A DNA stretch of 64,000 bases from Grimontia sedimenti (GCF_011045095.1 NZ_JAALDL010000014.1:1-64000); one strand, 5' to 3'. Positions 8,884 to 19,070 are shown, counted from the first letter of the stretch. Program-made: numbers and translations. The notes: generated from the letters alone by a model not told the origin.

Positions 8884-9149
8884 TATACCCAAACGACCTG
8901 AAGATGCAGGCTTCAGCGAGGTTGACTGGCGTTGTGATCGCGGCGCTCCTTTGCAGGTGTAGTCAACTCCATCAAAAAGGAGCAACAAAGAGCACGGCGT
9001 CAGTCAAATCGCCCGAAGGGAGGCCCTCAATGCGCCCACTTCTTTGTTAAATTCCACGGAAATAGAACGACTATTCCTCATGAAATTTGCCTCGAATTGA
9101 ACGCATTGATGACCTCTGAATGCGAGCATCTTCAGGTTGTTTGGGTATA
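8884..9149. repeat. Intergenic inverted-repeat element, MITE-like, about 266 bp
   Basis: Its ends are 24-bp inverted repeats with a single mismatch: TATACCCAAACGACCTGAAG... at the left and the complement with A for the one mismatched base at the right. Weaker complementarity continues inward (TTCAG, GAGGT and GCGTT blocks), so the ends can fold into a long hairpin. No coding sequence is credible inside. It occupies the gap between vexR and rep. The terminal motif resembles a sequence I recall as repeated in Vibrionaceae intergenic regions, but copy number cannot be tested here. Confidence 0.6.
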
Positions 9150-9192
9150 CAATGCACCTGCTAAATATCGCGGGATTGAACAGAGGAACCAC

Positions 9193-11211
9193 ATGAAACT
9201 TAATCCAGCTCAGAATGACGCTGTCCACCATGTCTCCGGGCCCTGCCTGGTGTTAGCTGGTGCGGGTTCCGGTAAAACACGTGTGATCACCAATAAAATT
9301 GCTTATCTGGTCCAACAGTGTGGTTACAAGGCGCGTCACATTGCGGCGGTAACTTTTACCAATAAAGCGGCGCGGGAAATGAAAGAGCGCGTCGGCCAGA
9401 CGCTGAACCGCCAGGAAGCGCGGGGGCTGATGGTATCTACCTTCCACACCCTCGGCCTGAATATCATTCGCCGCGAATATAAAAGCTTGGGCCTGAAAGC
9501 GGGTTTCTCGTTGTTTGATGATCAAGACCAGATGGCACTGTTAAAAGAGCTGACTGAAGATGAACTCGATGGCGACAAGGATTTGCTGAACCAGCTGCTG
9601 CATACCATCTCCAACTGGAAGAATGACATGCTGACGCCTCAGCAGGCGGAATCTGCGGCGATGGGCGAACGCGACCAGTTATTTGCCCATTGCTATGCCA
9701 TGTACCAAAAGCAGATGAAGGCTTACAACGCGCTGGATTTTGATGATTTGATCCTGATGCCAGTGATCCTGCTGAAAACCAATCAGGAAGTGCGTGAGCG
9801 CTGGCAAAGCAAAATCCGTTATCTGCTGGTGGATGAATATCAGGATACCAACACCAGCCAGTACCAGTTGGTGAAGCTGCTGGTGGGGGAACGAGCCCGT
9901 TTCACTGTGGTGGGTGATGATGACCAGTCTATTTACAGCTGGCGTGGTGCGCAGCCAAAGAACCTTTTGATGCTGAATCAGGACTTTCCAAGTCTCAAAG
10001 TCATCAAGTTGGAGCAAAACTACCGCTCAACCAGCCGTATCCTGCGTGCGGCGAATATTCTTATTGCCAACAACCCGCATGTGTTTGAGAAAACCCTGTT
10101 CTCTGCGTTGCCAGACGGCGAAATGCTCAAAGTGCTGAAAGCCAACAACGAAGAGCATGAAGCAGAGCGTGTGGTCGGTGAGATCATTGCGCACAAATTT
10201 ATGAACCGCACAGACTACAAAGATTACGCGATTTTGTACCGCGGTAATCACCAGTCGCGCCTGTTCGAAAAAGCGCTGATGCAGAACCGTATTCCTTACA
10301 AAATCTCCGGCGGGACCTCATTCTTTGCGCGGGCAGAAATTAAAGACATCATGGCGTACCTTCGTCTGCTGACCAATCAGGATGACGACAATGCGTTTTT
10401 GCGCATTGTGAATACGCCACGTCGCGAAATTGGCCCAGTGACACTCGAAAAGCTGGGAACGTACGCGAACATGCGTGGAAAAAGCTTGTTTGCGGCGAGT
10501 TTTGAATTGGGGCTTCAGGAGCACCTAAACGGTCGTGGTCTGGAATCCCTGCAACGCTTTACCCGCTGGATTGTTGAGCTTTCCGATCAGTTTGAGCGTG
10601 GCGATGCGGTTGATGCAGTGCGCTCGTTAGTGCGGGATTCACACTACGAAGACTGGTTATACGAAACCTCAGCCAGCCCCAAGGCAGCAGAGATGCGGAT
10701 GAAGAACGTCTCCGATCTCTACAGCTGGATTGTGGCTGACTTGGAAGGAGACAACTACGACAACGAAGTGAAGACGCTTCGTGAAGTGGTTCAGCGACTG
10801 ACATTGCGTGACATGATGGAACGTGGCGAGGACGATGACGATGCTGACCAGGTGCAGTTGATGACGCTGCATGCCTCCAAAGGTCTTGAGTTCCCGTATG
10901 TGTATCTGGTGGGGATGGAAGAAGGCTTTTTGCCGCATCAATCGAGCATTGACGAAGACAATGTTGAGGAAGAGCGCCGTCTTGCCTACGTGGGGATCAC
11001 CCGTGCGCAACGTGAGATGACCTTTACGCTTTGTAAGGAGCGCCGTCAGTACGGTGAGTTGATAAAGCCTCTGCCGAGCCGTTTCCTTGAAGAGCTGCCT
11101 TACGATGATGTGGAATGGGAAGAGAAGAAAAAGCCCCAGACGCAGGAAGAGCGAATGGCAAAAGGGCAGGCAGCGATTGCCAACCTTCGCGCTATGCTCA
11201 AGAAGGACTGA
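9193..11211 (+). CDS. rep: ATP-dependent DNA helicase Rep
   Basis: A 672-residue superfamily 1A 3'-5' helicase; E. coli Rep has 673. It shows Walker A ([12 protein letters not shown], residues 22-33), motif II ([10 protein letters not shown]), motif III ([15 protein letters not shown]), motif IV region ([12 protein letters not shown]), motif V ([18 protein letters not shown]) and motif VI (YVGITRAQ). Rep assists replisome progress past protein blocks and restart. The ATG at 9193 follows AGAGGAACCAC; the longer frame from 9097 reads through the adjacent repeat element and is rejected. Confidence 0.96.
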   Translation: MKLNPAQNDAVHHVSGPCLVLAGAGSGKTRVITNKIAYLVQQCGYKARHIAAVTFTNKAAREMKERVGQTLNRQEARGLMVSTFHTLGLNIIRREYKSLGLKAGFSLFDDQDQMALLKELTEDELDGDKDLLNQLLHTISNWKNDMLTPQQAESAAMGERDQLFAHCYAMYQKQMKAYNALDFDDLILMPVILLKTNQEVRERWQSKIRYLLVDEYQDTNTSQYQLVKLLVGERARFTVVGDDDQSIYSWRGAQPKNLLMLNQDFPSLKVIKLEQNYRSTSRILRAANILIANNPHVFEKTLFSALPDGEMLKVLKANNEEHEAERVVGEIIAHKFMNRTDYKDYAILYRGNHQSRLFEKALMQNRIPYKISGGTSFFARAEIKDIMAYLRLLTNQDDDNAFLRIVNTPRREIGPVTLEKLGTYANMRGKSLFAASFELGLQEHLNGRGLESLQRFTRWIVELSDQFERGDAVDAVRSLVRDSHYEDWLYETSASPKAAEMRMKNVSDLYSWIVADLEGDNYDNEVKTLREVVQRLTLRDMMERGEDDDDADQVQLMTLHASKGLEFPYVYLVGMEEGFLPHQSSIDEDNVEEERRLAYVGITRAQREMTFTLCKERRQYGELIKPLPSRFLEELPYDDVEWEEKKKPQTQEERMAKGQAAIANLRAMLKKD

Positions 11212-11212
11212 C

Positions 11213-11243
11213 AAAAATAAGCCGGGAATCCCCGGCTGTTTTA
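11213..11243. terminator. Terminator between rep and the acetyltransferase
   Basis: AGCCGGG/CCCGGCT stem with AATC loop, flanked by an A-rich and a T-rich tract. It lies between convergent genes and overlaps the stop codon of the minus-strand gene. Confidence 0.8.
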
Positions 11244-11819
11244 GGCTTCTAAAGCTTCTTCTGGAGTTTCGTTTTCGTGAAGCTTACGAATCACCTTAGC
11301 GGGTGTCCCACCAACCAGACAATCTTCCGGCATGTCTTTGGTGACCACTGAATTGGCTGCGATCACTGAGCGAGCGCCAATGGACACACCCTGGCAAATC
11401 ACTGTATTGCCGCCCACCCAGACATCATCACCCACCACGATCGGCTTGCAGAAGGTTTCCCATTTGCGTCGGCTGCGGTAATCCATAGAGTGGCCGGCTG
11501 TGTAGAACTGGCAGTTAGGGCCAATGAGCACATTGCTGCCAATGGTAATTGGTGCACCATCCAACATCATCGCACCCATATTGATAAAGGTACTGGGACC
11601 GATATTGATGGTTTTACCAAACTCACAATGAAAAGGCGGCATTACCATTGAGTCATCCCCAATGCTGCCAAACAGCTCTGATGCAATATCAATGGATTGG
11701 TCAACCGGTAGAGTGTTGTAGCGTTGAAGGAGTTGGAAGGCTTTCGAGCGAATGGAATCAATCGTTTCATCGCACCCATTAAAGGCGAGGCCTTGGGTCA
11801 TTTTTTCAAATTCGGTCAT
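11241..11819 (-). CDS. Sugar O-acetyltransferase, maltose/galactoside acetyltransferase type
   Basis: A 192-residue trimeric left-handed beta-helix acyltransferase. Residues about 5-55 are the helical maltose acetyltransferase N-terminus. Imperfect hexapeptide repeats follow (INIGPSTFINMGAMMLDGAPITIGS), then the catalytic histidine in YTAGHSMD and the C-terminal VIAANSVVTKDMP with GGTPAKVIRKL. Transfers acetyl from acetyl-CoA to a sugar hydroxyl, in the cytoplasm. The family (LacA, Maa, NodL) is firm; the acceptor is unknown. Monocistronic. Confidence 0.85.
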   Translation of the reverse strand: MTEFEKMTQGLAFNGCDETIDSIRSKAFQLLQRYNTLPVDQSIDIASELFGSIGDDSMVMPPFHCEFGKTINIGPSTFINMGAMMLDGAPITIGSNVLIGPNCQFYTAGHSMDYRSRRKWETFCKPIVVGDDVWVGGNTVICQGVSIGARSVIAANSVVTKDMPEDCLVGGTPAKVIRKLHENETPEEALEA

Positions 11820-11912
11820 CTTAGGAACAGGAAAGAAGAAAACACGCGCGAATGATGGGCAATATAGCGGAGGAATTCAGTGTCCTTGCTTCCAGACTGA
11901 TAAACAGGCATC

Positions 11913-11939
11913 AAAAAAGCGGCTTGAAAGCCGCTTTTT
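11913..11939 (-). terminator. Terminator of the cytochrome c5 gene
   Basis: Stem AAGCGGCTT/AAGCCGCTT with a two-base loop and flanking A and T runs, 18 bp past the cytochrome stop codon. It could also act on plus-strand readthrough. Confidence 0.82.
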
Positions 11940-11957
11940 CACACAATCTTGGATGCC

Positions 11958-12377
11958 TTACAGAGACAGCATGTGGTCGATAGCAGCCACGATCTCGTCA
12001 TCAGAGCAATCCATACAGGTTCCGCGTGCTGGCATGCCGTTGAAGCCCTCGATGGCGTGCTTGTTCAGCGTGTCACGACCTTGTGCAAGACGTGGTTCCC
12101 AAGCTGCAGGGTCGCTAACTTTTGGTGCGCCCGCGGCACCTGTCGCGTGACATGCCATACAGTAGGTGTTGTAAACGGAATCGCCGGTACGTGGGCCTGA
12201 TGGTGCAGCCGCAGTCTCAACAGGTGCTTCGCCGTCCAAGTAAACGGAACCGACTGGTGCGATGCGTTCTGCAATGGCTTCTTCTGACATGTCAGCAGCG
12301 TGCGCTGTACCCATCAGAAACAAAGCGGTGACAGCAGATACTGCTAAACGACGTAAAAAAATTCCCTTTGCGCTCAC
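11958..12377 (-). CDS. Cytochrome c5-type periplasmic electron carrier
   Basis: A 139-residue exported class I c-type cytochrome. A signal peptide ends near AHAAD (residue 28); the haem site CMACH is at 73-77, an axial Met lies in FNGMPARG, and the cytochrome c5 signature pair of cysteines is in GTCMDCSDDE. Likely carries electrons from the bc1 complex to terminal reductases. It starts with GTG, with GGGAG seven bases upstream, and is followed by its own terminator. The exact partner is not shown. Confidence 0.88.
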   Translation of the reverse strand: MSAKGIFLRRLAVSAVTALFLMGTAHAADMSEEAIAERIAPVGSVYLDGEAPVETAAAPSGPRTGDSVYNTYCMACHATGAAGAPKVSDPAAWEPRLAQGRDTLNKHAIEGFNGMPARGTCMDCSDDEIVAAIDHMLSL

Positions 12378-12666
12378 TGTTTCACTCCCAATATCTTTTT
12401 GGTTCCGAATTATCGGACGTTTTTTATGCGGTTAGATATTTTTATCACAATTGTAGAGGTGGATCGGCTAACTGGGTCGACCTTTCAGCAATTGTGACGA
12501 TCTTAATTACGAAGTATGGACGAAATAAGGTTAACTCCGTGTAAAGATTAAGTGATTATAGCGCTTTAGATTGTTGCGTGAAACCGTTATGATATCGCCT
12601 GCCTGCACTGTTTTTAGCCCGATCGGATAAAAATAAACCGTTCGAAAAAAAAATTAAAAAAAGTGC
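12378..12666. other. Gap between cytochrome c5 and the tRNA operon
   Basis: AT-rich, with no coding frame of note. It must hold the divergent promoters. A 10-bp sequence GATATCGCCT at about 12591-12600 recurs inverted at 12678-12687, just upstream of the tRNA promoter -10, and might be a binding site. A run of A (12643-12662) precedes the tRNA promoter and resembles an UP element. Confidence 0.4.
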
Positions 12667-12695
12667 TAGACGGCAGGAGGCGATATCCGTAATAT
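12667..12695 (+). promoter_or_regulatory. Promoter of the tRNA Arg-His-Pro operon
   Basis: -35 TAGACG, 17-bp spacer, -10 TAATAT, followed by a GC-rich discriminator (GCGACTCCGCC), the hallmark of stringently controlled stable-RNA promoters. An A-tract upstream may be an UP element. The first tRNA begins 23 bp after the -10. Confidence 0.65.
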
Positions 12696-12717
12696 GCGAC
12701 TCCGCCGACAGGGGCAA

Positions 12718-12794
<77 letters not shown>

Positions 12795-12828
12795 GTCCGG
12801 AAAAGAAAATTTGGCGAAATAAAACAGT

Positions 12829-12905
12829 GGTGGCTGTAGCTCAGTTGGTAGAGTCCCGGATTGTGATTCCGGTTGTCGCGGGTTCAAGTCCCGTCAGCCA
12901 CCCCA
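12829..12905 (+). tRNA. tRNA-His (GTG)
   Basis: Acceptor GGTGGCT with the extra 5' G typical of tRNA-His, anticodon loop TTGTGAT with GTG, encoded CCA preceded by CC. Two bases separate it from tRNA-Pro, so processing must be close-cut. Confidence 0.95.
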
Positions 12906-12907
12906 CT

Positions 12908-12984
<77 letters not shown>

Positions 12985-12991
12985 CATTCAG

Positions 12992-13021
12992 AAAAGCCCG
13001 CTCAATCGAGCGGGCTTTTTC
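12992..13021 (+). terminator. Terminator of the tRNA operon
   Basis: Stem AAGCCCGCTC/GAGCGGGCTT with AATC loop, then a T-run, 7 bp after tRNA-Pro. Confidence 0.9.
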
Positions 13022-13568
13022 GTATCTGCTTTCTATTACGCTTTTAACTTCTTGGTTTGCTTAGTGTGGCGATCTGCTGGAGGTTAGTTAGCACTGCTTA
13101 CTACCGCGCCTTCCCTGCAATCAGGACAATAAGCCGTCTTATTCTTGTCGACTGACGTTAAATACTGGCTCGGTGCCCTATTCTTTTTTGGGTTTTCTTC
13201 ACACTCTTGATTTAAAAGTGAACGCTATTCATCATAGAAACGCGTGAAATGTTACATTTTCTTAGTTATCAGATGCATAGCTAACCATATTGAACACTTT
13301 GATTGCTGCCTCACATTTACCTGTTTTCCTTATCGGCAATTGCCCTTAAAACAAGGGTTAATACTCATACGGTTGTTTATCTGTTAATGCCTTTCTGCTG
13401 AATACTTATTCGATAAATCGCGCTTCTTATGGCTGATAGTTTCATTATGTTGATTTCTCGTGAAACATTTGCTAGATTGTAATGCGCTTATTTAGCCTGT
13501 TTTGTTGATGTTAAACAGGGATTGTTTTCCGGCAGGCACGGAATTGTGCAGTACCAAGGGTCTGGTCA
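13022..13568 (+). other. Long gap upstream of the ABC transporter, with a likely promoter
   Basis: 547 bp with no supported gene. Near its end, TTGATT (13450-13455), a 17-bp spacer and TAGATT (13473-13478) form a plausible sigma-70 promoter, giving a leader of about 85 nt before the ATG at 13569. The rest is AT-rich with no motif I can name. The length leaves room for distal regulatory sites or a small RNA, but I see no terminator-bounded candidate. Confidence 0.4.
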
Positions 13569-15275
13569 ATGGCATTATTGGAAGTTAAAAACCTCCGTAT
13601 CGAGTACCCCTCTCGTCACGGCGTATTTGCAGCAGTGAAAGATCTCTCCTTTTCTATTGAAAGAGGAGAGATAGTTGGTGTGGTTGGTGAGTCTGGTGCA
13701 GGGAAATCGACGGTGGGTAATGCCGTTATCGATTTATTGAGCCCTCCGGGTCGAGTAGCCAGTGGGGATGTGTTCCTTGATGGTGAGAAAATCTCTGGTC
13801 TTGCACCTGACCAAATCCGTCGTTACCGCGGGGCGAGAATTGGATTTATCTTCCAGGATCCAATGACGTCTCTCAACCCACTGTTCACTGTTGAGCAGCA
13901 GCTGGTTGAAACCATCACGGTTAACCTGAATGTTGGTGAAGAGGAAGCCAAAAAGCGCGCATTGGCGCTAATGGAACAGGTGGGTATTCCCGAAGCACAT
14001 AACCGCATTAAACAGTTCCCGCATCAATTCTCCGGCGGCATGCGCCAGCGTGTGGTGATTGCTATTGCACTGGCTGGCGAACCCGACCTTATTATTGCAG
14101 ATGAACCGACAACCGCATTGGATGTGTCGATTCAGGATCAGATCCTTAACCTTATCCGCACGCTATGTGTCGAAAAGAATGTAGGCTGTATGCTGGTAAC
14201 CCACGACATGGGTGTGGTTTCCAATGTCACAGACAAAATTGCGGTGATGTACCGTGGTGATTTGGTGGAGTTTGGTGAAACCGCCAAAGTGCTCAATAAC
14301 CCAGAGCATCCCTATAGCCGCAGCCTGATTTCCGCTGTACCGCGTTCAGATATCAAACTCGATCGCTTTCCGCTCGTGAGTTACATCGAAGAAGCGGTGG
14401 AGATGAAGCCGCTGGATGTGAAAACCCACTGGCTGGGTCAAAGTCAGGACGAACGTGAATACACAGGCTCTTTGTTGAGAGTGGAAAACGTAAACCTGCG
14501 TTTTGTCACCAAAGACTCCTTCTTTGAAAGTCGCCGTGAATACGTGCAGGCGTCGAATAATGTCAGTTTTGAAGTCCATGAGGGTGAAACCTTTGGCCTT
14601 GTTGGGGAATCTGGCTCTGGTAAATCAACCATTGCCCGTGTGATTGCAGGTCTTTATCCGCCGAACTCGGGGAAGGTATGGTTTGAAGGTATCGATCTGA
14701 CGTCGTTGAAAAGTGAAGCACAGCGCCGCCCGATGCGCCGCCAAATGCAGATGGTATTTCAGAATCCTTATTCATCAATGAACCCGCGCATGAAAGTGCA
14801 GGACATCATCGCTGAACCTATTCGTTTCCATAAGCTGGCAGATGAAAATCAGATCCGCCAAATCGTCGGCGATCTACTCGATCACGTCGGGCTGGGCCGT
14901 GGAAGCGGTATCAAGTATCCCCATGAATTTTCAGGTGGTCAGCGACAGCGTATTTCTATCGCACGTGCATTGGCAACCCGTCCACGCCTTCTCATTTGTG
15001 ATGAACCAACCTCAGCATTGGATGTGTCGGTACAGGCGCAAATTCTGAACCTTTTAAAAGATCTGCAGCAAGAGTTGAACCTGACCATGCTGTTCATCAG
15101 TCACGACTTGCCTGTTATCAGACAAATGTGTGACCGCATTGGTGTGATGCAAAAAGGCACCCTGCTCGAAGTGGCGCACACCGAAGCGCTGTTTAAGTCA
15201 CCGCAGCATGAATACAGCAAGCAGTTGATTTCTTTGATGCCTGAGTTCAAAGGCATGAGTGCAGTCGCAGGATAA
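13569..15275 (+). CDS. Peptide/nickel-type ABC transporter, fused double ATP-binding protein
   Basis: 568 residues carrying two complete ABC modules in tandem, a DppD-DppF type fusion as in YejF and GsiA. Module 1 has Walker [10 protein letters not shown] (residues 38-46), signature SGGMRQRV and Walker [10 protein letters not shown]. Module 2 has Walker [10 protein letters not shown] (about 347-355), signature SGGQRQRI and Walker [12 protein letters not shown]-terminal oligopeptide extension follows each module ([18 protein letters not shown]). It powers uptake of peptides or related solutes with the permeases downstream. First gene of a four-gene operon, which is unusual because the binding protein often leads. 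Confidence 0.92.
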   Translation: MALLEVKNLRIEYPSRHGVFAAVKDLSFSIERGEIVGVVGESGAGKSTVGNAVIDLLSPPGRVASGDVFLDGEKISGLAPDQIRRYRGARIGFIFQDPMTSLNPLFTVEQQLVETITVNLNVGEEEAKKRALALMEQVGIPEAHNRIKQFPHQFSGGMRQRVVIAIALAGEPDLIIADEPTTALDVSIQDQILNLIRTLCVEKNVGCMLVTHDMGVVSNVTDKIAVMYRGDLVEFGETAKVLNNPEHPYSRSLISAVPRSDIKLDRFPLVSYIEEAVEMKPLDVKTHWLGQSQDEREYTGSLLRVENVNLRFVTKDSFFESRREYVQASNNVSFEVHEGETFGLVGESGSGKSTIARVIAGLYPPNSGKVWFEGIDLTSLKSEAQRRPMRRQMQMVFQNPYSSMNPRMKVQDIIAEPIRFHKLADENQIRQIVGDLLDHVGLGRGSGIKYPHEFSGGQRQRISIARALATRPRLLICDEPTSALDVSVQAQILNLLKDLQQELNLTMLFISHDLPVIRQMCDRIGVMQKGTLLEVAHTEALFKSPQHEYSKQLISLMPEFKGMSAVAG

Positions 15276-15383
15276 AAACGAATCCCACCATCGGCGAGAG
15301 GATGATGTTGTGCTCGCTGGTGGTTTCAATTTGCAATACACAACATAACGGGAGCTAAGGCTCCCAGCATAAGGAGTCATGCA

Positions 15384-16937
15384 ATGAAAACCTTCAAGAG
15401 CAAAATCGCGCTCGCGATGATGGCGGCGGGCCTGAGCTTCGCTGCGTCTGCAGCAGATATTACCGTTGCTTACGATGCCGACCCAGTGTCACTGGACCCG
15501 CATGAGCAGCTCTCTGGCGGTACTCTCCAGTTGTCCCACATGGTCTTCGACCCATTGGTGCGCTTTAACCAGTCAATGGAATTTGAACCACGTTTGGCGG
15601 AATCTTGGGAGCGTGTGGACAACGAAACCATGCGCTTTAACCTGCGCAAAGGCGTGAAATTCCACTCTGGCAACGATATGACCGCTGATGATGTGGTTTG
15701 GACCTTTAACCGCCTGAAATCATCACCGGACTTTAAAGGTATTTTTGAACCATTGGTTTCCCTGACCAAGGTTGATGACCACACAGTAGAAATCAAAACT
15801 GACGGCACATACCCGCTGATCGAAAACGTGGCGACCTACATTTTCCCGATGGACAGCAAGTTCTACACGGGCACCACTGCTGATGGTAAAGACAAAGCGG
15901 AAGTGGTGAAGCACGGTAACTCTTTCGCGTCGACTAACCTTTCCGGTACGGGTCCATTTGTCGTGAAATCACGCGAGCAAGGTGTAAAAGTTGAGTTCGA
16001 ACGCTTTGCAGATTACTGGGACAAAGATTCCGGCGGTAACGTTGAGAACCTGACTTTGGTACCAATCAAAGAAGATGCAACCCGCGTAGCAGCAATGCTG
16101 TCTGGCGATGTTGATATGATTGCGCCGGTTTCACCGAACGATTACAAGCGTATCGAGAACGCGAAAGGTGTGGATCTCTACACCATGCCAGGTACCCGTA
16201 TCATCACCTTCCAAATGAACCAAAATAGCAACCCAGCGCTGAAAGATGAGCGTGTGCGTCAGGCTATCGTTTACGCAGTAAACAACGAAGGTATCGCGAA
16301 GAAAGTCATGAAAGGTGCAGCGACAGCGTCAGCACAGCAAAGCCCTCCAGGCTATGCCGGTTACAACGAGAACCTGAAGCCGCGTTACGACCTGAAAAAA
16401 GCAAAGCAATTGATGGAAGAGGCGGGCTATGGTGATGGCTTCAAGCTGACCATGATGGCGCCAAACAACCGTTACGTGAACGATGACAAGATTGCGCAGG
16501 CAACCGCAGCAATGCTGTCAAAAATCGGTATCGATGTTGATCTGAAAACCATGCCAAAAGCGCAATACTGGCCTGAGTTCGACAAATGTGCAGCTGACAT
16601 GCTGATGATCGGTTGGCACCCGGATACTGAAGATTCTGCGAACTTCACTGAATTCCTGGCGATGACCCGCAATGCTGACACTGGTAAAGGCCAGTACAAC
16701 TGTGGTCACTACAGCAACTCTGAAGTGGATAAGCTGGTTAACGAAGCGAACAAAGAAACTGACCTGACCAAGCGTAATGCGATGCTGAAGAAAGTAGAGG
16801 AAATCCTCTACAACGAAGCGGCGTTCGTTCCTCTGCACTGGCAAGATCCTTCCTGGGCAGCGAAAGAGAACGTAGAAATTGGTCCAATCGTGAACGGGAT
16901 GAACTTCCCTTACTTCGGTGACCTGGTCGTTAAGTAA
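15384..16937 (+). CDS. Peptide ABC transporter, periplasmic substrate-binding protein
   Basis: A 517-residue SBP family 5 (DppA/OppA-like) protein. The signal peptide MKTFKSKIALAMMAAGLSFA is cleaved near ASAAD. It contains the family signature around RLAESWERVDNETMRFNLRKGVKFHSG. A strong AAGGAG site precedes the ATG. It follows the ATPase by 108 bp, a gap holding a GGGAGC/GCTCCC hairpin, and is followed by three hairpins before the permeases. Such structures commonly protect binding-protein mRNA so that it is made in excess. The ligand is unknown. Confidence 0.92.
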   Translation: MKTFKSKIALAMMAAGLSFAASAADITVAYDADPVSLDPHEQLSGGTLQLSHMVFDPLVRFNQSMEFEPRLAESWERVDNETMRFNLRKGVKFHSGNDMTADDVVWTFNRLKSSPDFKGIFEPLVSLTKVDDHTVEIKTDGTYPLIENVATYIFPMDSKFYTGTTADGKDKAEVVKHGNSFASTNLSGTGPFVVKSREQGVKVEFERFADYWDKDSGGNVENLTLVPIKEDATRVAAMLSGDVDMIAPVSPNDYKRIENAKGVDLYTMPGTRIITFQMNQNSNPALKDERVRQAIVYAVNNEGIAKKVMKGAATASAQQSPPGYAGYNENLKPRYDLKKAKQLMEEAGYGDGFKLTMMAPNNRYVNDDKIAQATAAMLSKIGIDVDLKTMPKAQYWPEFDKCAADMLMIGWHPDTEDSANFTEFLAMTRNADTGKGQYNCGHYSNSEVDKLVNEANKETDLTKRNAMLKKVEEILYNEAAFVPLHWQDPSWAAKENVEIGPIVNGMNFPYFGDLVVK

Positions 16938-16951
16938 CGAGCGACCGCTTT

Positions 16952-17067
16952 TCCGCCGGAGAGCCCTCATTTCCGGCGGAGATAATGCAATGTAAAACGG
17001 AAACGGCCGTCATGACCACCCGTGGAGTGTCCGGCCGTTTCTTTCAGTAGGAAATCTCTACTGAAAG
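16952..17067 (+). other. Three tandem intercistronic hairpins
   Basis: Stem 1: TCCGCCGGA (16952-16960) with TCCGGCGGA (16972-16980). Stem 2: AAACGGCCG (17001-17009) with CGGCCGTTT (17032-17040), with inner CCAC/GTGG pairing. Stem 3: CTTTCAGTAG (17041-17050) with CTACTGAAAG (17058-17067). All three stems are perfect. Position between binding protein and permease suggests mRNA stabilisation or partial termination that sets subunit ratios; this role is inferred. Confidence 0.75.
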
Positions 17068-17109
17068 ACTCAAAAGCAAAAATCTTCAAGGAAAGTGAAG
17101 GGGCTAGGA

Positions 17110-18087
17110 ATGTTTACCTTTCTCGTCAAGCGCCTAATTCAGGCGGTGATAGTGATGTTTGTGATCAGTCTGGTGGCGTTCGCCATTCAGGACAACCTTG
17201 GCGATCCGTTGCGTGAGATGGTTGGTCAGTCTGTATCAGAGTCAGAAAGACAAGCCCTGCGTGATGAGCTTGGATTGAACGACCCTTTCATCGAAAAGTA
17301 CTCACGCTTTGTCGGCAATGCGCTGCAAGGTGATTTGGGTACCTCTTATTTCTTCAAACGTCCGGCAGTTGATGTCATTCTCGACAAACTCGTCGCCACC
17401 TTAGAACTGGTGATCGGGGCGACCATTATTATTGTTGTCTTCTCTATTCCTCTCGGGGTGTACTCTGCCATCCACCCAAATAGCGTCTTCACCAAAATTA
17501 TCATGGCAGGGAGTAGTATCGGTATTTCGATTCCTGTGTTCCTGACTGCCATTATGTTGATGTATATCTTCTCCATTGAGCTTGGCTGGCTTCCTTCATT
17601 TGGCCGTGGTGATACGGTCAATGTGTTTGGCTGGGAGACAGGTTTCCTCTCACTGGATGGTCTTTCACACCTGATCCTGCCAAGTATCGCGCTGTCATCT
17701 ATTATGCTGCCGCTGTTTATCCGTCTGGTTCGCTCTGAAATGCTGGAAGCGTTAAGCACCGAATACGTGAAATTTGCCCGTGCCAAAGGCTTGCCAGAGA
17801 GAACGGTGCAGTACAAACATGCTCTGAAAAACACCATGCTGCCCGTCGTGACGGTCGGTGGTGTACAGATAGGTACCATGGTGGCTTACACCATTTTAAC
17901 GGAAAAAGTCTTCCAGTGGCCCGGTACCGGCTTTTTGTTCCTCGAAGCCATCAACCGTGTGGACACGCCACTTATCACAGCATATGTCATTTTTGTCGGT
18001 TTGCTGTTTGTGGTCACCAATACTCTGGTGGACTTGTTGTACGGCCTGATTAACCCAACGGTTAACCTGACAGGTAAGGGGGCATAA
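17110..18087 (+). CDS. Peptide ABC transporter permease (DppB type)
   Basis: 325-residue inner-membrane permease with about six helices. It has the DppB-like N-terminus (MFTFLVKRLIQAVIVMFVIS), a periplasmic segment with DELGLNDPFIEKYSRFV, and the ATPase-coupling EAA loop ARAKGLPERTVQYKHALKNTMLP. The ATG at 17110 is chosen because AAGGGG lies six bases upstream; a GTG at 17095 would also be in frame. Pairs with the permease directly downstream. Confidence 0.9.
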   Translation: MFTFLVKRLIQAVIVMFVISLVAFAIQDNLGDPLREMVGQSVSESERQALRDELGLNDPFIEKYSRFVGNALQGDLGTSYFFKRPAVDVILDKLVATLELVIGATIIIVVFSIPLGVYSAIHPNSVFTKIIMAGSSIGISIPVFLTAIMLMYIFSIELGWLPSFGRGDTVNVFGWETGFLSLDGLSHLILPSIALSSIMLPLFIRLVRSEMLEALSTEYVKFARAKGLPERTVQYKHALKNTMLPVVTVGGVQIGTMVAYTILTEKVFQWPGTGFLFLEAINRVDTPLITAYVIFVGLLFVVTNTLVDLLYGLINPTVNLTGKGA

Positions 18088-18089
18088 TC

Positions 18090-19031
18090 ATGACCAATGT
18101 GAATACCAAAACGCCTTCTCGTTGGCAGCAGTTTCTGGACTCGGACTTTTTCTATTTCTTCAAACGCGACAAAGTGGCGATGTTCAGTTTCGCCGTGTTC
18201 CTGTCGTTTGTGCTGGCCGCAATTTTTGCGCCGCTGATTTCGCCAAGTAACCCTTACGACTTAGCGTCTATCGATATCATGGACTCCGAACTTCCTCCGA
18301 CCTGGATGGAGTGGGGTGACGAGCGCTTCTTGCTGGGTACTGATAACCAAGGGCGCGATATTCTTTCCACCATTCTTTACGGTCTGCGCATTTCATTGAT
18401 GATTGGTCTTGGTGCAGTGGCACTTCAGCTGCTATTGGGCATCGTGATCGGTTTGAGTGCGGGATACTTTGGCGGTCGTATCGACAGCTTCCTGATGCGT
18501 ATCGCTGACGTTCAGCTTTCTTTCTCCACCATGATGGTGGCGATCATCGTGTCGGCAATTTTCAAAGCCAGCTTTGGCAGCGACTTCTACAGTGAGTACG
18601 CGATTTTAATGCTGGTGGTGATTATCGGTATTGCCGAGTGGCCGCAGTATGCCCGAACAGTGCGCGCCTCGGTATTGGCGGAAAAGAAAAAAGAGTATGT
18701 GGAAGCCGCGCAGGTGATGGGCTTCAAAGCGCCTCGTATCATGTTCAGACATATTCTGCCCAACTGTCTGTCGCCAATCCTGGTGATTTGTACCGTGCAG
18801 GTAGCCAACGCCATCATGTCAGAAGCAGCGCTTTCCTTCCTTGGGTTGGGGATGCCAGTTGATAAGCCTTCGCTTGGCTCACTGATCAGTATCGGCTTCA
18901 CTTATATCTTCTCTGGTGCATGGTGGATCACTGCTTTCCCTGGCATTGTGCTCGTCACCTTAGTGCTGGTGATCAACCTTCTGGGTGACTGGCTGCGCGA
19001 TGTCTTCAACCCCAAAATTTACAAAGGTTAA
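18090..19031 (+). CDS. Peptide ABC transporter permease (DppC type)
   Basis: 313-residue permease that begins two bases after the previous stop, so the two are translationally coupled. It has the DppC N-terminal OppC_N helix (KVAMFSFAVFLSFVLAAIFA), the conserved LGTDNQGRDILSTILYGLRISL, and an EAA loop EAAQVMGFKAPRIMFRHILPN. Last gene of the operon, followed by a terminator. Confidence 0.92.
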   Translation: MTNVNTKTPSRWQQFLDSDFFYFFKRDKVAMFSFAVFLSFVLAAIFAPLISPSNPYDLASIDIMDSELPPTWMEWGDERFLLGTDNQGRDILSTILYGLRISLMIGLGAVALQLLLGIVIGLSAGYFGGRIDSFLMRIADVQLSFSTMMVAIIVSAIFKASFGSDFYSEYAILMLVVIIGIAEWPQYARTVRASVLAEKKKEYVEAAQVMGFKAPRIMFRHILPNCLSPILVICTVQVANAIMSEAALSFLGLGMPVDKPSLGSLISIGFTYIFSGAWWITAFPGIVLVTLVLVINLLGDWLRDVFNPKIYKG

Positions 19032-19042
19032 TGAATAAAGAC

Positions 19043-19070
19043 AGGGCAGCATCACGCTGCCCTTTCTGTT
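19043..19070 (+). terminator. Terminator of the ABC transporter operon
   Basis: Stem AGGGCAGC/GCTGCCCT with loop ATCAC, followed by TTCTGTTATT, 11 bp past the last stop codon. Confidence 0.85.

Noticed and set aside
9097-9192. A 32-residue N-terminal extension of Rep
   Set aside because: It reads through the intergenic repeat element, and Rep begins at MKLNPAQ with a ribosome site at 9193.
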